Shown: in pieces, positions 1-9,230 of the stretch
Position numbering within the stretch: position 1 is the stretch's first letter
How the letters are laid out: the number at the start of each line of letters is the position of its first letter
Origin: Pleodorina starrii
Lineage: Eukaryota > Chlorophyta > Chlorophyceae > Chlamydomonadales > Volvocaceae
DNA: 64,000 bases
Assembly (NCBI GenBank): GCA_030267565.1
Contig: BRXU01000029.1
Location: forward strand, 257,501 to 321,500
Direction: 5' to 3'
Position numbers and translations under genes: made by a program
Notes under the pieces: model-generated
Databases searched by the model: none
Told to the model about the DNA's origin: nothing
What the model saw: only the letters and a program-made list of their open reading frames with translations

Positions 1-318
1 GTGCTTTCAATAGGCTGAAATCGGAGACACGTCGTCATGCTCTTCGCGCACGGAAGAGTGGCGTCTAAGACGAGCGGACACTTGACCTTTTCTGCCAGGG
101 GCCGCACGGCCCTAACCGCGACTATAACTTGTACGCTGCATCCGCGCGTAAGAACCTCCACAATCTTTGGAAAGAAAATCGGGCAGAAGGCGAAGGGTGC
201 GGGCCAGTACGGCGGCTATTCAGCAGCCGGCCCGACTATAAGCGTGGTCCTATGCCTGCGCAAACGTCTTTAATGAGTATGTGGTCGTGATGAAATATAG
301 CGAGGCGTTATACCAATC

Positions 319-684
319 ATGCCCCCAAAACGAACAGCGAATCCCGTGCTGCACACAGCTCCTGTGAGCCTGCAGTGAGCTGCGTTACCCGGAACAGTAT
401 ACGCGCAGCATCTCGCTCAGCATGCATCCCAACTAGCCGCTACAACGGCGCGGCAGGGACTCAAGCGAGACCCCACAGATGCGCAAGTCCGCATGTTGAA
501 CGGTCTGGGAGCGGTCCTCGGACCCATGCTGTTCATGAAGCGGACACCGGCCCAGATCAACGCACTTAAGGTGCACGGTGAAACCTACCAGAGCAACTTG
601 CGGACCATGACTGGCGACGACGCTGCGAGACCCGTCCCCGGTAAACCCATAACATACGAAACGAAACAGGTTGAACGCCCCTGA
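319..684 (+). pseudogene. Interrupted small ORF, unknown function
   Basis: One frame runs from an ATG at 319 (MPPKRTANP...) to a TGA at 682-684. It is broken only by an in-frame TGA at 376-378. The part after the internal stop has protein-like composition (GLKRDPTDAQV, GAVLGPMLFMKRTPAQ). The basic start resembles N-termini of retroelement or DNA-binding ORFs, but I recognise no family. It could be a decayed gene, the terminal exon of a gene lying further left, or chance. A real splice around the TGA is unlikely, because the only GT...AG pair nearby (GTGAGC at 364 to AACAG at 396) leaves an intron of about 33 nt. Confidence 0.3.
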
Positions 685-2200
685 TCAACGCCTTGTACTA
701 GAACGCCTTCATAGTTGTGGCCTGTACTGTCGCTTTTGCGGCCTTTTCAGCATGGGATGTTACGAATGCCGGCAGCCTGTTGGTCTTCCAAGGCATTCAT
801 CCACAGTGCCTTGCCGTGCCCTTGACTATCATTATTTACACGTAAATAACAGAGCTCTTTTTAGCAAACGTTATGCACTTTCAGTCTGGCCGATACATAT
901 TTTGCTTGCGTCGGGCCACGGCTTTGCTTCCCGCGTGCCCCGCGCTATGAATGATAATCTGCGCCTAACAGTAAAGCAAGTACTGTTAACAGGTTTTTAA
1001 ATGCATAATGTGTGTTTATGTTACATCCGACGCCACTTGCCGTGCCCAACAGGGACCATGCGCAGCATGCTAGTAATGCTGGGTGACACGGCGCTACCTC
1101 AGATTGCTGTCCATCCTTGTCGTACTGTTTCTGTGTGTGTTTTGTGTTGGAAATGTACCCGACCACATTCATGTGCACAGTGCAGTAGACATCGGACATT
1201 GGGCATTGACGAATACGACAGGCAGGGCGTTCACATACTTCACGTGAGCCGTTTGGTTGGTGTACCCATTGAGCATCACCGGGGTAATCGAGATTCAATG
1301 CGATGGTTGAGGTCGTTGGCGTACCGTCCGGCGTTCTTGTCCGTTCCTTCTGCCTTTCGCAACCACGCACCAGTACTTGCTTTCAGGGTTGTTCTCTGCA
1401 TCTCCTTTCACAGCTCCCCTTGATTCGACTCCATGCGTTGCGAGCACTGCTGCCTGTACTGCGGCCGCTGTCCGCACTATTTATTGCAGTATGCGCGTGT
1501 GTCAGCGCACCCGGTTCTTTGCGGCCGCTATGCTTCATAATCTGTTTATATAGTGGGCAGCAGCAGTAGCTGTGCCCTCGAGTCTGCTTGGAGATAGACC
1601 AGTGTATGGGAGGAGGGAACTCAACCACCTTCATCTCCTCGCTCTTTCTAAATTAGCGCTCTTGCAATTATCCGATCCAACATCCCTTGCTTCATTCCCG
1701 CGTTCATTCCGCGCACAGAAAGGCGGACGCGGGCGTGCGGTAGTAGTGCGTGCGGCAGCGGCACCTACCCAAGATCGCGCCCATCACCTATCCACATACA
1801 CGCACGGACTTCGAGCTAAAGCTCGCACTATAAACAAGCGAGATGCATGCAGCGGTGAAGGGAACGTTTTTCCTGCTGCATTGCACACGCAAGCAAGGCT
1901 GCACGCGCGCCAATCAAATGAATCTGGTCAAGCTGCTGCTGACAGGCATTCGTCAACGGCAGAGTGCCGAGCGATCGAGGTACCTGGCTGATGGATGGTC
2001 AGAGCGCATGTTTGCTTGCTTGCGCACTACGTACATACGTAGCCGCCGAGGTGCCACGCAGGGCCGCGCGGCCGCCCCGCGCGATTTGTGGCGCTGTCAT
2101 GCCTCGCCTTATATTTCCACGCAGGCTGCCAATTATTACCTAGCTAGGCGTCCGTTTGGCCTTCGCCCAGTGCGTTTGCAGCATAGCTGAGCTTACATAC
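685..2200. other. Intergenic stretch, no gene recognised
   Basis: No open frame here looks coding on either strand. I searched specifically for a downstream exon of the minus-strand signal-peptide exon at 2306-2201 (a six-cysteine module like those at 4002-5340) and saw none. Short runs of TACGTA and GCATGC-type palindromes are common. Confidence 0.5.
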
Positions 2201-2306
2201 CTGTTGCCGCAATGGAGAGCCTCGGACCGAATACCAGCAGAAAGGCCGTGCAGCAGGAGGCCAGCAGCAGCAGCGGCAGCAGGCGCGACTTCCGCGGCGG
2301 AGGCAT
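2201..2306 (-). CDS. Orphan signal-peptide exon of a third PAN-like gene
   Basis: On the minus strand the ATG at 2306 opens a 35-codon exon: a basic start (MPPPRKSR), a hydrophobic core (LLPLLLLASCCTAFLLVF) and a small-residue end (SIAAT). It is followed by a donor GTATGT at 2200, so the exon ends in phase 1. The first exons of the two complete PAN-like genes in this window (6251-6164 and 16048-15967) have the same layout: R-rich start, CCAALLLLL-type core, phase-1 donor. I infer a third member of that family. No downstream exon with the six-cysteine module was found below 2200, so the gene may be decayed, may have a long first intron running out of the window, or may encode another mature protein. 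Confidence 0.45.
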
Positions 2307-4001
2307 CGGCAGCCACCCGGCCGCGAGTTGGCGCGCGCCGCGGTGGCCCACCGAGCGAGAGGATCTCGCTCTACGTAGATCTCGAGATCTTGACTGCAAA
2401 TTTCCCCTCAAGCCCTTATTATTGAGAATCAAGGTGCCCTTCCGTTCCGTTTGTTCCGTCACACGGAGACGCAAAAGGCTGAGCCAGTGGCGGCACGGTG
2501 CATATTTAGCTGTTAAAAGTAGTAGCGACAACTAGAGCGAAGTAAGAGAATGAAGTGTTGAATTGTTCATCATACATGTTTCAGCTCTGCTCATACGCAC
2601 GGCGGCACATTGACGCCGTTGTCCATCCTCACACTCGCTGCTGCCACGCACGATGTATGCCACAGTTTAGTGATGTCACTGTCAGAGGTTGTACAATCCG
2701 AGCGCCTCGTTCCGCAACTGCCTCGGTGCTCTATACACGTGCAACCAAGGTTTGGGTCAGCTTCGTTCGTTCGCGCGTGTCCTTGCGTGTGTCGCTCGTG
2801 TCCGACTTCGTTCGATTATATGACTGCGTGTGACTGTCGGGTTCTAGATTATTAGTATCAAACCTGCCTCCGCCTCGGAACAATGCGGTCGGTAAGCAAT
2901 GGCTCATGATGCACGCAGCACAGTCGCTAACGGATGGATGGACTGTTGTGCAGGCATGTGCGATGGATGGCCCATGGGTCAACAAAACGTCGATTGCGAA
3001 CGCGCTCGATCGCCGCCAAGCGAGCGCAATATTCTTATCGATCACGTTACGTTAGGTGTGCACGTTGGGTGACCCACGGGTCCAACGAAGAACAAGGAAA
3101 GAGTTCGCCTGCATGCTGTGGTGCCGTCGTTGTCGTCGTCCCCTTATTATTATAAGGCATGCATGGGCGTCCCACTGCGCTTTCGACCGAGCTAGCATCT
3201 GTTAGTCCGGCGGGTGTCCGGCGGGTGAAATATTTGTTAGTCCGGCGGGTGAAATATTTGTTAGTCCGGCGGGTGAAATATTTGCTCCTTCGTCAGCTTT
3301 CCATCCAGAACTCGCATTCCAGCCATCAGCAAATATATACCGTATCGTATTCGGCAAACTACCACGCACCATACACAACAACTCTGATGAGTATGACATA
3401 CAACGGCTTATGGCAACCTCGCTCTAAGCGCTCACCCCCCCCCCCCAAAGCATGAGCCGCCGAAACGTCGGTGACTGCCCAATTTCACTGCACTGCTGCA
3501 CCTCCTGTGGCGTCCAACCGGTATTGTACGTAGCTAACTGGCTGGCACTCCTCCGTCCAGCAGGGCAGACGTTCTCGGCCTATGGCCAAACAGACGCAAT
3601 CCGTCCCTAGCTGCCGTACCGCCGTACCCGCTAGCTATATATGTCCGTTGAGCACCAGCCAGCAATACGTACGTACATATGCGCGCAACGCCATCCAACG
3701 CGCTGTGCCGACTGCCAATCAATCAAGGTAGAATGAAGCCTGCATGCCAGCAGAGCTGAAATAAAAGGCACCTCGCACTCCCCCCCAAGGCAACAAAGCG
3801 CTCTAGTCCCCAAGTACCTACACATCTAAGTATCGCATCGGCAGTCAAACATGTGATGATAGTGAGAGGCCTAGTGCCAATCATTCAAGCTGCGCCGAAC
3901 TCTCAATACATACCCGACGCCGCCTGCATGTTATTATTAACACCACGACACATCTCAGGCGCCTTGGTACCACAAACGTGTGTACGACAGGTACTCTGCG
4001 T
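2307..4001. other. Intergenic stretch with a short tandem repeat
   Basis: No gene recognised. The stretch holds a 24-bp tandem repeat at 3205-3285, one exact GACCC-NN-GGGTC palindrome at 3071-3082, and a C-run near 3436. It is upstream of the orphan exon and downstream of the PAN-like gene, both on the minus strand, so part of it is probably 3' UTR of the latter. Confidence 0.5.
3205..3285. repeat. 24-bp tandem repeat, about three copies
   Basis: The unit gtccggcgggtgaaatattt (+gtta) begins at 3216, 3240 and 3264; a shortened copy precedes it at 3205. The period is exactly 24 bp. No coding role is apparent. Confidence 0.85.
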
Positions 4002-6251
4002 CTATTGCTTCAGGTAGAGACACGTGCCCGGCATTCCCTTCGTCGGAGTGGTCTGTCGCTTCAGGCAGCCCAGGCCGCGGGAATCGACGGTGAAGGCTCG
4101 GCAGTCGGAGTTTGAGTTGCAGGAGTCGGCGGCGGTCTGCGCATCCATGGTCGAGCAGGATTTGATGTCGGCTTCGGGCACGTACTGGTTCGGCGTTGTA
4201 TTGTAACCGTCAACGTCGGTGCAATCTGCGGTCGGGGCGGGTAGGTGGAAAAGAATAGAACGAAGGTTAAGCCCGTCCGAGTAGATAGTACCCTTGCTTG
4301 TGATATATAGATGGGCTGTTAAAATCCAGCAGTTCTGCATGCGTGCGTGGGTGAAGAATGATCAAAGCAAGTACCCTTCTACCGAGTAATGCGCAATTAT
4401 CTAATCTCATTTGTCTCCTTCGCTTGGCCATCCACGCACAGTAGTATCGCTCGCATACATCGTTCAGCCTACTTTGCCGTGAAGGGGAGGGGCCGGGGCT
4501 CGGGGCCGGCGGGCTGGGGCTCGGGGCCGGCGGGCTGGGGCTCGGGGCCGGCGGGCTGGGGCTCGGGGCCGGCGGGCTGGGGCTCGGGGCCGGCGGGCTG
4601 GGGCTCGCTTCTTTCACGTAGAAGCACGTTCCCGGGGCCAAAATAGTTGGATAGCTGTTCTTCTTCAGGCAGCCCAGGCCCCGGGAATCGATGCTGAAGG
4701 CCACGCAATCGGAGTTGGAGTCGCAGGAGCCGCCGGCCGTGTCCGCGTCCATGGAGGCGCAGGGAGAGAGGTCCGCTCCCGAGACGGTCGCATTGGGTGT
4801 CGAGTTGTAGCCGCTGACGTTTGGACACACTGCATTATTCCAGAAGGAAAGGCGGGCGGGCGGGACGTGCGTGGCGGGCGCGCGCGCGGTGCAGTAATTA
4901 GGTACGTAGGCAGCAGGGGCAGCAAGGTAGGCGGGCAGCAGGCCAGGCATTCATATGGCAGGCCGCGCCTTTATTTGTTGCCGTGAGGGAAACAGATGCT
5001 CCCGTATCCAGCCATCCCGCAGGCAGGCAGGCAGGCATTCGCCTGAGTACGTACCGGCCACAGAAGCTGGGCTCAGGGGAAGACTTACTTGGGGGCGGGC
5101 TTGGGGGCGTGCTAGGGGCTTGCTTCAGATAGAAACATACCCCCATCGCCCCCTGCGTCGGTGTGGTCTGGCTCTTCAGGCAGCCCAGGCCCCGCGAATC
5201 GACGGTGAAGGCCACGCAGTCGGAAGCCTTATCGCAGGCGGCGGCGGTGGACGTTGCGTTCATGGACGAGCAGTTGCCGATTAGGGCCCCCGGTACGTAC
5301 TGGTCCGGAATCGTCTTGTAGCCGCCAACATTGGTGCAATCTGCGTGCGGTCCCAGCAGCAGCGGCGCGGCAGGGTTGCAGGGCATGCATGGCACAGCAG
5401 ACATGTATGCGTTGATGTTGCGCGCAGCGAGTATGCACCAATGCAAGTGGCGATAGATAGATCCTCTGGATGGGGGATGGATCCATCCACCGTAAACCAC
5501 TGTGATGATGAGCTTGGATGGCGCAGCGAGGGGATGTGTGGATGCATGAATACATGCATGATGAGGTGCATGTATGGCGATTATTTCACGAGGTTTTCAC
5601 GAGGGGAGGTGCGCCCATCAGCACTCACTACGTTCGATTATTGACTGGTGATGAGGCTATCGCAGATAGAGTACATGCATGTCCATCCTCCGGATGGAAT
5701 AATAGACCAGCAGCGGTGCAGTAGTGCCGTACGTCCCTACCTACCTACCTACCTACCTACCTGGGAGAAGGAATCGAAGGGGCGGGTTCTAAAGACCCAT
5801 CTACGTAAGCCGCCCCATATATATGTGTCCATGCCTGCCCATGCATGTGCCAAAGTGCTATGCATCATAGCATATTGAAGGTATGTAATGACGTGCGTCA
5901 AAACGACACCTCTAAAGACACGGGCAGGCAGGGCAGGGCTTTGCCCGCTGCTGCGTAAGCGGCGGGCTACCAGCAGCGGCCGCGCGCGCGCCGTGCAGAC
6001 CACGCCGAACGAACTTTTGCGCGGCGCACGGCGTAAGCTCGAGGACATGTTTATTACCAGAAGCGGGGCCGGCCTCGGCCGCTTACTCCTTTTAACAATG
6101 CGTGAGACGTCAGCATGGACGGACTCTGCGAATGAAGACCTTAATAAACATCGATACACTCACTGGTCGCCGCCCAGGCGAGACTCGGGCTGAGCACCAG
6201 CAGCAGCAGGAGGGCCGCGCAGCAAACGGCCGGACGACGCAGCGACGACAT
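4002..6251 (-). CDS. Secreted protein with three PAN/apple-like Cys modules
   Basis: Predicted join on the minus strand: 6251-6164, 5340-5089, 4829-4473, 4225-4002 (921 nt, 306 aa). Exon 1 is a signal peptide (MSSLRRPAVCCAALLLLLV...). Each later exon encodes one module: C..V.GY...P, then a C before MDA/MNA, C(D/N), SDC.AF(T/S)(V/I)DSRGLGCLK, and GTCFY or a close variant, giving six cysteines. Modules lie near residues 30-105, 114-190 and 233-306. All three introns are phase 1, so the two inner exons (252 and 357 nt) are symmetrical and could duplicate without frameshift. Module 2 is followed by five SPSPPAP-type units, a hydroxyproline-rich linker as in volvocine wall glycoproteins. The fold assignment to PAN/apple is an inference from the C/SDC.AF/CLK spacing; the ligand is unknown. 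Likely extracellular matrix or surface. Confidence 0.8.
4497..4606 (-). repeat. 21-bp tandem repeat encoding a Pro-rich linker
   Basis: Five near-identical 21-bp units (plus-strand core ggctcggggccggcgggct) lie inside the third exon of the PAN-like gene and encode repeats of SPSPPAP. The copies are almost perfect at DNA level, which points to recent slippage and probable length polymorphism. Confidence 0.9.
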
Positions 6252-7089
6252 CAGCGGCGGCATCGGTCCGTCCCCGCCCCGCAGCGAGTGCCTCGGGCGT
6301 CGCGGTGCTAGCTATATGTATGCCGACAATAAAGCACCTGATGACTGCGTGATTGTCTGGATGGATCTATGTGACGAATTTGATTGGGCGCTGTCTGACG
6401 GAGCTGGAACGAACGACGCACTATTCGAAGCAAGCAAGCTAGCTGGCCTGCTGGCTGCTGATACGATATGCGTTGCAGCGATACCGCTCTCCGTCACTGG
6501 TTTGGAGTAATGAAGTTCACTAGATCGCGATGGCCAACAAGACTAGAGGGGAAGGGCTGTGCGGGTTATTTTATTTGACGGTACGTATGTAGCCAATGTT
6601 CCCGGATTGGATGCGCGCGACAACTATCCTGACAACTCCGGCACCACTCAACTCACAACCGACGTGTTATAATATAGCAGAAAGGTAGCAGGGCGTGCGT
6701 GTAGGTGCGTGTTTATTTACATTTCAGCAGCCACAACAATCAAAACGCCTCGGATGGCCCGCTCGCTGTTGTTGTGTGTGCCTCGCTCGACTGCTATGCT
6801 GCCGATGATGACGACTGCGTGTACAGCAGCTCGCTTCGGACTACCAACCTTACGGAAGATGCACTACGATGCACTTTGGTCGATGAGAAATATGCAGTGT
6901 GTACTGTCTGCGCGCTATTCTAGTTCCCTCTGGGATGGACGCGACGGCGTTGGTTCTTTGTCACGAAGAACCAACGCCGATCGGGTGTGATATCATTATA
7001 TAATGACGGTCATCATTATGATGATATCGACATCGGCACACCCGATCGACGGCTTGCTTGGTTCCACGCCATACGTATATACCACTTGG
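6252..7089. other. Upstream region of the PAN-like gene, with hairpins
   Basis: The stretch lies between the first exon of the minus-strand PAN-like gene and the retrotransposon. It probably contains that gene's promoter. No coding frame is convincing. A pair of abutting long hairpins occupies 6946-7048. Confidence 0.5.
6946..7048. repeat. Two abutting inverted repeats (hairpins)
   Basis: Hairpin 1: arms 6946-6958 (GGCGTTGGTTCTT) and 6966-6978, a perfect 13-bp stem with a 7-nt loop. Hairpin 2: outer arms 6978-6989 (CGATCGGGTGTG) and 7037-7048 (CACACCCGATCG), a perfect 12-bp match, with an AT-rich inner part containing further GATATCAT/ATGATATC symmetry. The two share the base at 6978. The block ends about 40 bp before the retrotransposon. 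It could be a tiny MITE-like element, a cruciform or a regulatory structure. Confidence 0.85.
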
Positions 7090-7493
7090 TGTAGCAAGCT
7101 ACATTTCTCTTAGGAATATTACAGTAATAAATATAAACAACAATAATTCATTTGCGCAATAACGCGAAGAGCGCGCCCCGCGGGACCGCGATGCGCGCCA
7201 ACTAACTCAACTAACCTGAAGCGACCCTACCACTGGTCCCAATCATAGATCAGTGTCGTACAGACATCTTAGCCGGCAGGTGGAGCCGAGATATAAGTCA
7301 CCCGGGTGTAGTGTTCCGGCCAGTCATTGAGTAACCACATTTACTCGGTGGCCAGGGTTCAAGACCCTGCTGACACCTAAGAGCTTCCGCTATCTCACGT
7401 ATGCTTCTAGGCCTTCTGCGGAGACTCGCCGACTTTGTCGTCACTCTCTTCAGCAAGTCCACAATGACGGTAAGTGCCTAGACGCTTACTACA
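7090..7493 (+). repeat. 5' LTR
   Basis: 404 bp, TGTAGC...CTACA, matched by 13389-13792. A TATA-like atataagt lies near 7290. A tRNA-like T-arm (cagggttcaagaccctg) is near 7353, and a perfect splice-donor-like GGTAAGT begins at 7469. The R and U5 limits cannot be set from the sequence. Confidence 0.95.
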
Positions 7494-7495
7494 AC

Positions 7496-7510
7496 TGGTA
7501 TCGAGGGTCA
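7496..7510 (+). other. Primer-binding site, initiator-Met-tRNA-like
   Basis: TGGTATCGAGG starts two bases inside the 5' LTR. Its TGG matches a tRNA CCA end, and TGGTATC matches the start of the initiator-tRNA-Met sites used by many plant retrotransposons (TGGTATCAGAGC); after that it diverges. The match to this organism's own tRNA is untested. Confidence 0.6.
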
Positions 7511-7563
7511 GTGTTTCGATCCTCTCTAACATCTAACCATCAGGCTTTAAGCCACCAGCCAAT

Positions 7564-9198
7564 ATGGCATCAAATCTCACACCCGAAGAACGGGAATTAT
7601 TTAAAAAATTCAAACGTACATTGCGCCTTATTGCGGCTGAAAAGGCTCGTCGGGCGACAGAGGCCGCCGATGCCGATGGCCAACAACGAACCGAAGGCCT
7701 CGAGCCGGGCGCAACAACTGAAATCACTAACACTGAAAATGCTGCTGCTGCTGCCGACGACCCCCAGATGGTGGTGGACACAGTCGACGGCGCGGCGCAG
7801 CCTGGCGGCTCCACGCAGTCACCGGCCGACGCGGCCCGGGCTGCAGCTCTGGCCATCAGACAGAAAGAAGTTCAGGAGGCGATGAGGAACGACACTCACA
7901 AGAAGGTCGAGGCCGTAAGCGTCGACGTGGTCAAGCTCCACGCGACCTTGGCAGAGACCGTCGCCAACCAGGCGGATGTCAACGGCAAGGTCACCTCGGC
8001 GTTGGAGGACTTGCGGGCGACCGTCCTCCGCCTGGAGACCTTCATGATGGCGGAGAAGGCCAAGGGAAACGCTAACGACCCCCGCCTCAACCGCCTCAAA
8101 GATATCGCCATCCAGTGCTTGAAGTCGCCCCTGGCGGCCTTGGGCAAGGACAAGGTTGCCGCCATGGTGGTGGAGCTCGCCGCGGCGGAGAGCATCAACC
8201 CACCGACGTCGGTGGAGGAGGTCCTCGCCCACTGGGCGGAGATCGAGGACGACGCCACGTACAAGGCCGTCACCTCCGGCGCGGGCGCGAGCAACGCCAA
8301 CACCCCCTTGAAGACTCCCAGGCCGGGTGAGGTGAGCCAGAAGCGGGTCCCTCAGCCAACCAAGTTTTCGGGGAAGAAAGATTCGCACATCACGTGCACC
8401 AAGTCCTGGTTTGACCTGCTGATGCAGTATTTCGACCTGATGCAAATGGATCCACTAGAGCACTTTGTCTACTTTGTCACAGGCAAAGCGCAAGAGTGGG
8501 CCACTGACAAATTCAACATGCACAAGTCGGGCGTCAAACCGCTCACGCGCGAGTCGTTGCGCACTGAATTCTTGCTTTCATATGGCGATGCGCAACGCAA
8601 CACTGGCATGGCGGCTGGTGACCGCTTGCACGCGCAAGAGCACAGCATGCAGTCGGACGAGTCCGTACCGCAGTACACCCAGCGTTTCCACGAGATCATT
8701 CGCGAGGCCAAAGACATGAGCACTAGCGACAAAATTTCGTGGTACATTAAGGGCTTAGTCCCAGCGCTGCGGGGCCGGTGCGCGACTGACGATGAGGGCA
8801 AAGACTGGCAGGACTTGGACAAACTCACGCTTTACGCAGTGGGCCAGGAGGTTCGGTGGAAAGCCGCTAAGGAGAAGGCTCAATTGGCTGCCTTCAACGC
8901 ACAGCACACCACGCCGAAGGCCCAAAATTCCTCTAAGACCAAGCGCCCTCCCTCCAATCCCGCTCCCCAAAAGCAGGGCGACAAGTCGCAGGGCGGCACG
9001 GCTTCTTTTAAGAAGCCGCGCACGGACGGCAAGGGCGACAGCAAGCTGGCGCCCAACCAGTGCCGCATCTGCCGGGCTTTCAAGAAGCCCTCGGAGACCT
9101 GGTCGGACCACAAGGCCGAGTGCATCAAGAATCAGCGCTCAGCGCTGGACAAGAAGATGGCGCACCTGGCCCGCCTGGAGAACCAGATGGAGGAGTAG
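7564..9198 (+). CDS. gag: Gag polyprotein of the gypsy element
   Basis: 544 aa from the ATG at 7564 to a TAG at 9196-9198. The first ~110 residues are charged and Ala-rich. A middle part (about 110-240) is predicted largely helical. A retrotransposon-gag capsid-like region covers about 265-430 (W.DLLMQYFDLMQ, ...QYTQRFHEIIREA, KGLVPALRGR). The C-terminal part is Lys/Pro/Gln-rich and ends with a single putative zinc site CRIC...H...C spaced C-x2-C-x12-H-x3-C, longer than the usual CX2CX4HX4C knuckle. Pol follows in the same frame with no other stop, so the TAG probably separates Gag from a Gag-Pol readthrough product. Confidence 0.9.
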   Translation: MASNLTPEERELFKKFKRTLRLIAAEKARRATEAADADGQQRTEGLEPGATTEITNTENAAAAADDPQMVVDTVDGAAQPGGSTQSPADAARAAALAIRQKEVQEAMRNDTHKKVEAVSVDVVKLHATLAETVANQADVNGKVTSALEDLRATVLRLETFMMAEKAKGNANDPRLNRLKDIAIQCLKSPLAALGKDKVAAMVVELAAAESINPPTSVEEVLAHWAEIEDDATYKAVTSGAGASNANTPLKTPRPGEVSQKRVPQPTKFSGKKDSHITCTKSWFDLLMQYFDLMQMDPLEHFVYFVTGKAQEWATDKFNMHKSGVKPLTRESLRTEFLLSYGDAQRNTGMAAGDRLHAQEHSMQSDESVPQYTQRFHEIIREAKDMSTSDKISWYIKGLVPALRGRCATDDEGKDWQDLDKLTLYAVGQEVRWKAAKEKAQLAAFNAQHTTPKAQNSSKTKRPPSNPAPQKQGDKSQGGTASFKKPRTDGKGDSKLAPNQCRICRAFKKPSETWSDHKAECIKNQRSALDKKMAHLARLENQMEE

Positions 9199-9230
9199 CG
9201 GTCCGGCAAGCGCGTTGGGGCCGGCAAGCA
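9196..9230 (+). promoter_or_regulatory. Probable stop-codon readthrough site between gag and pol
   Basis: The gag TAG is followed directly by CGG. The frame then stays open through 22 codons into pol, which has no ATG for about 40 codons. Four bases after the TAG, CCGGC can pair with GCCGG 12 nt downstream, giving a GC-only 5-bp stem. A CGG context plus a 3' stem resembles known leaky stops, and in-frame amber readthrough is one established way retroelements make Gag-Pol. Function here is inferred. Confidence 0.5.

Noticed and set aside
945..1370. Minus-strand 141-codon frame containing NVVGYISNTK, resembling the start of a PAN-like module
   Set aside because: The remaining cysteines and the SDC.AF/CLK core are absent, so the match is probably chance.
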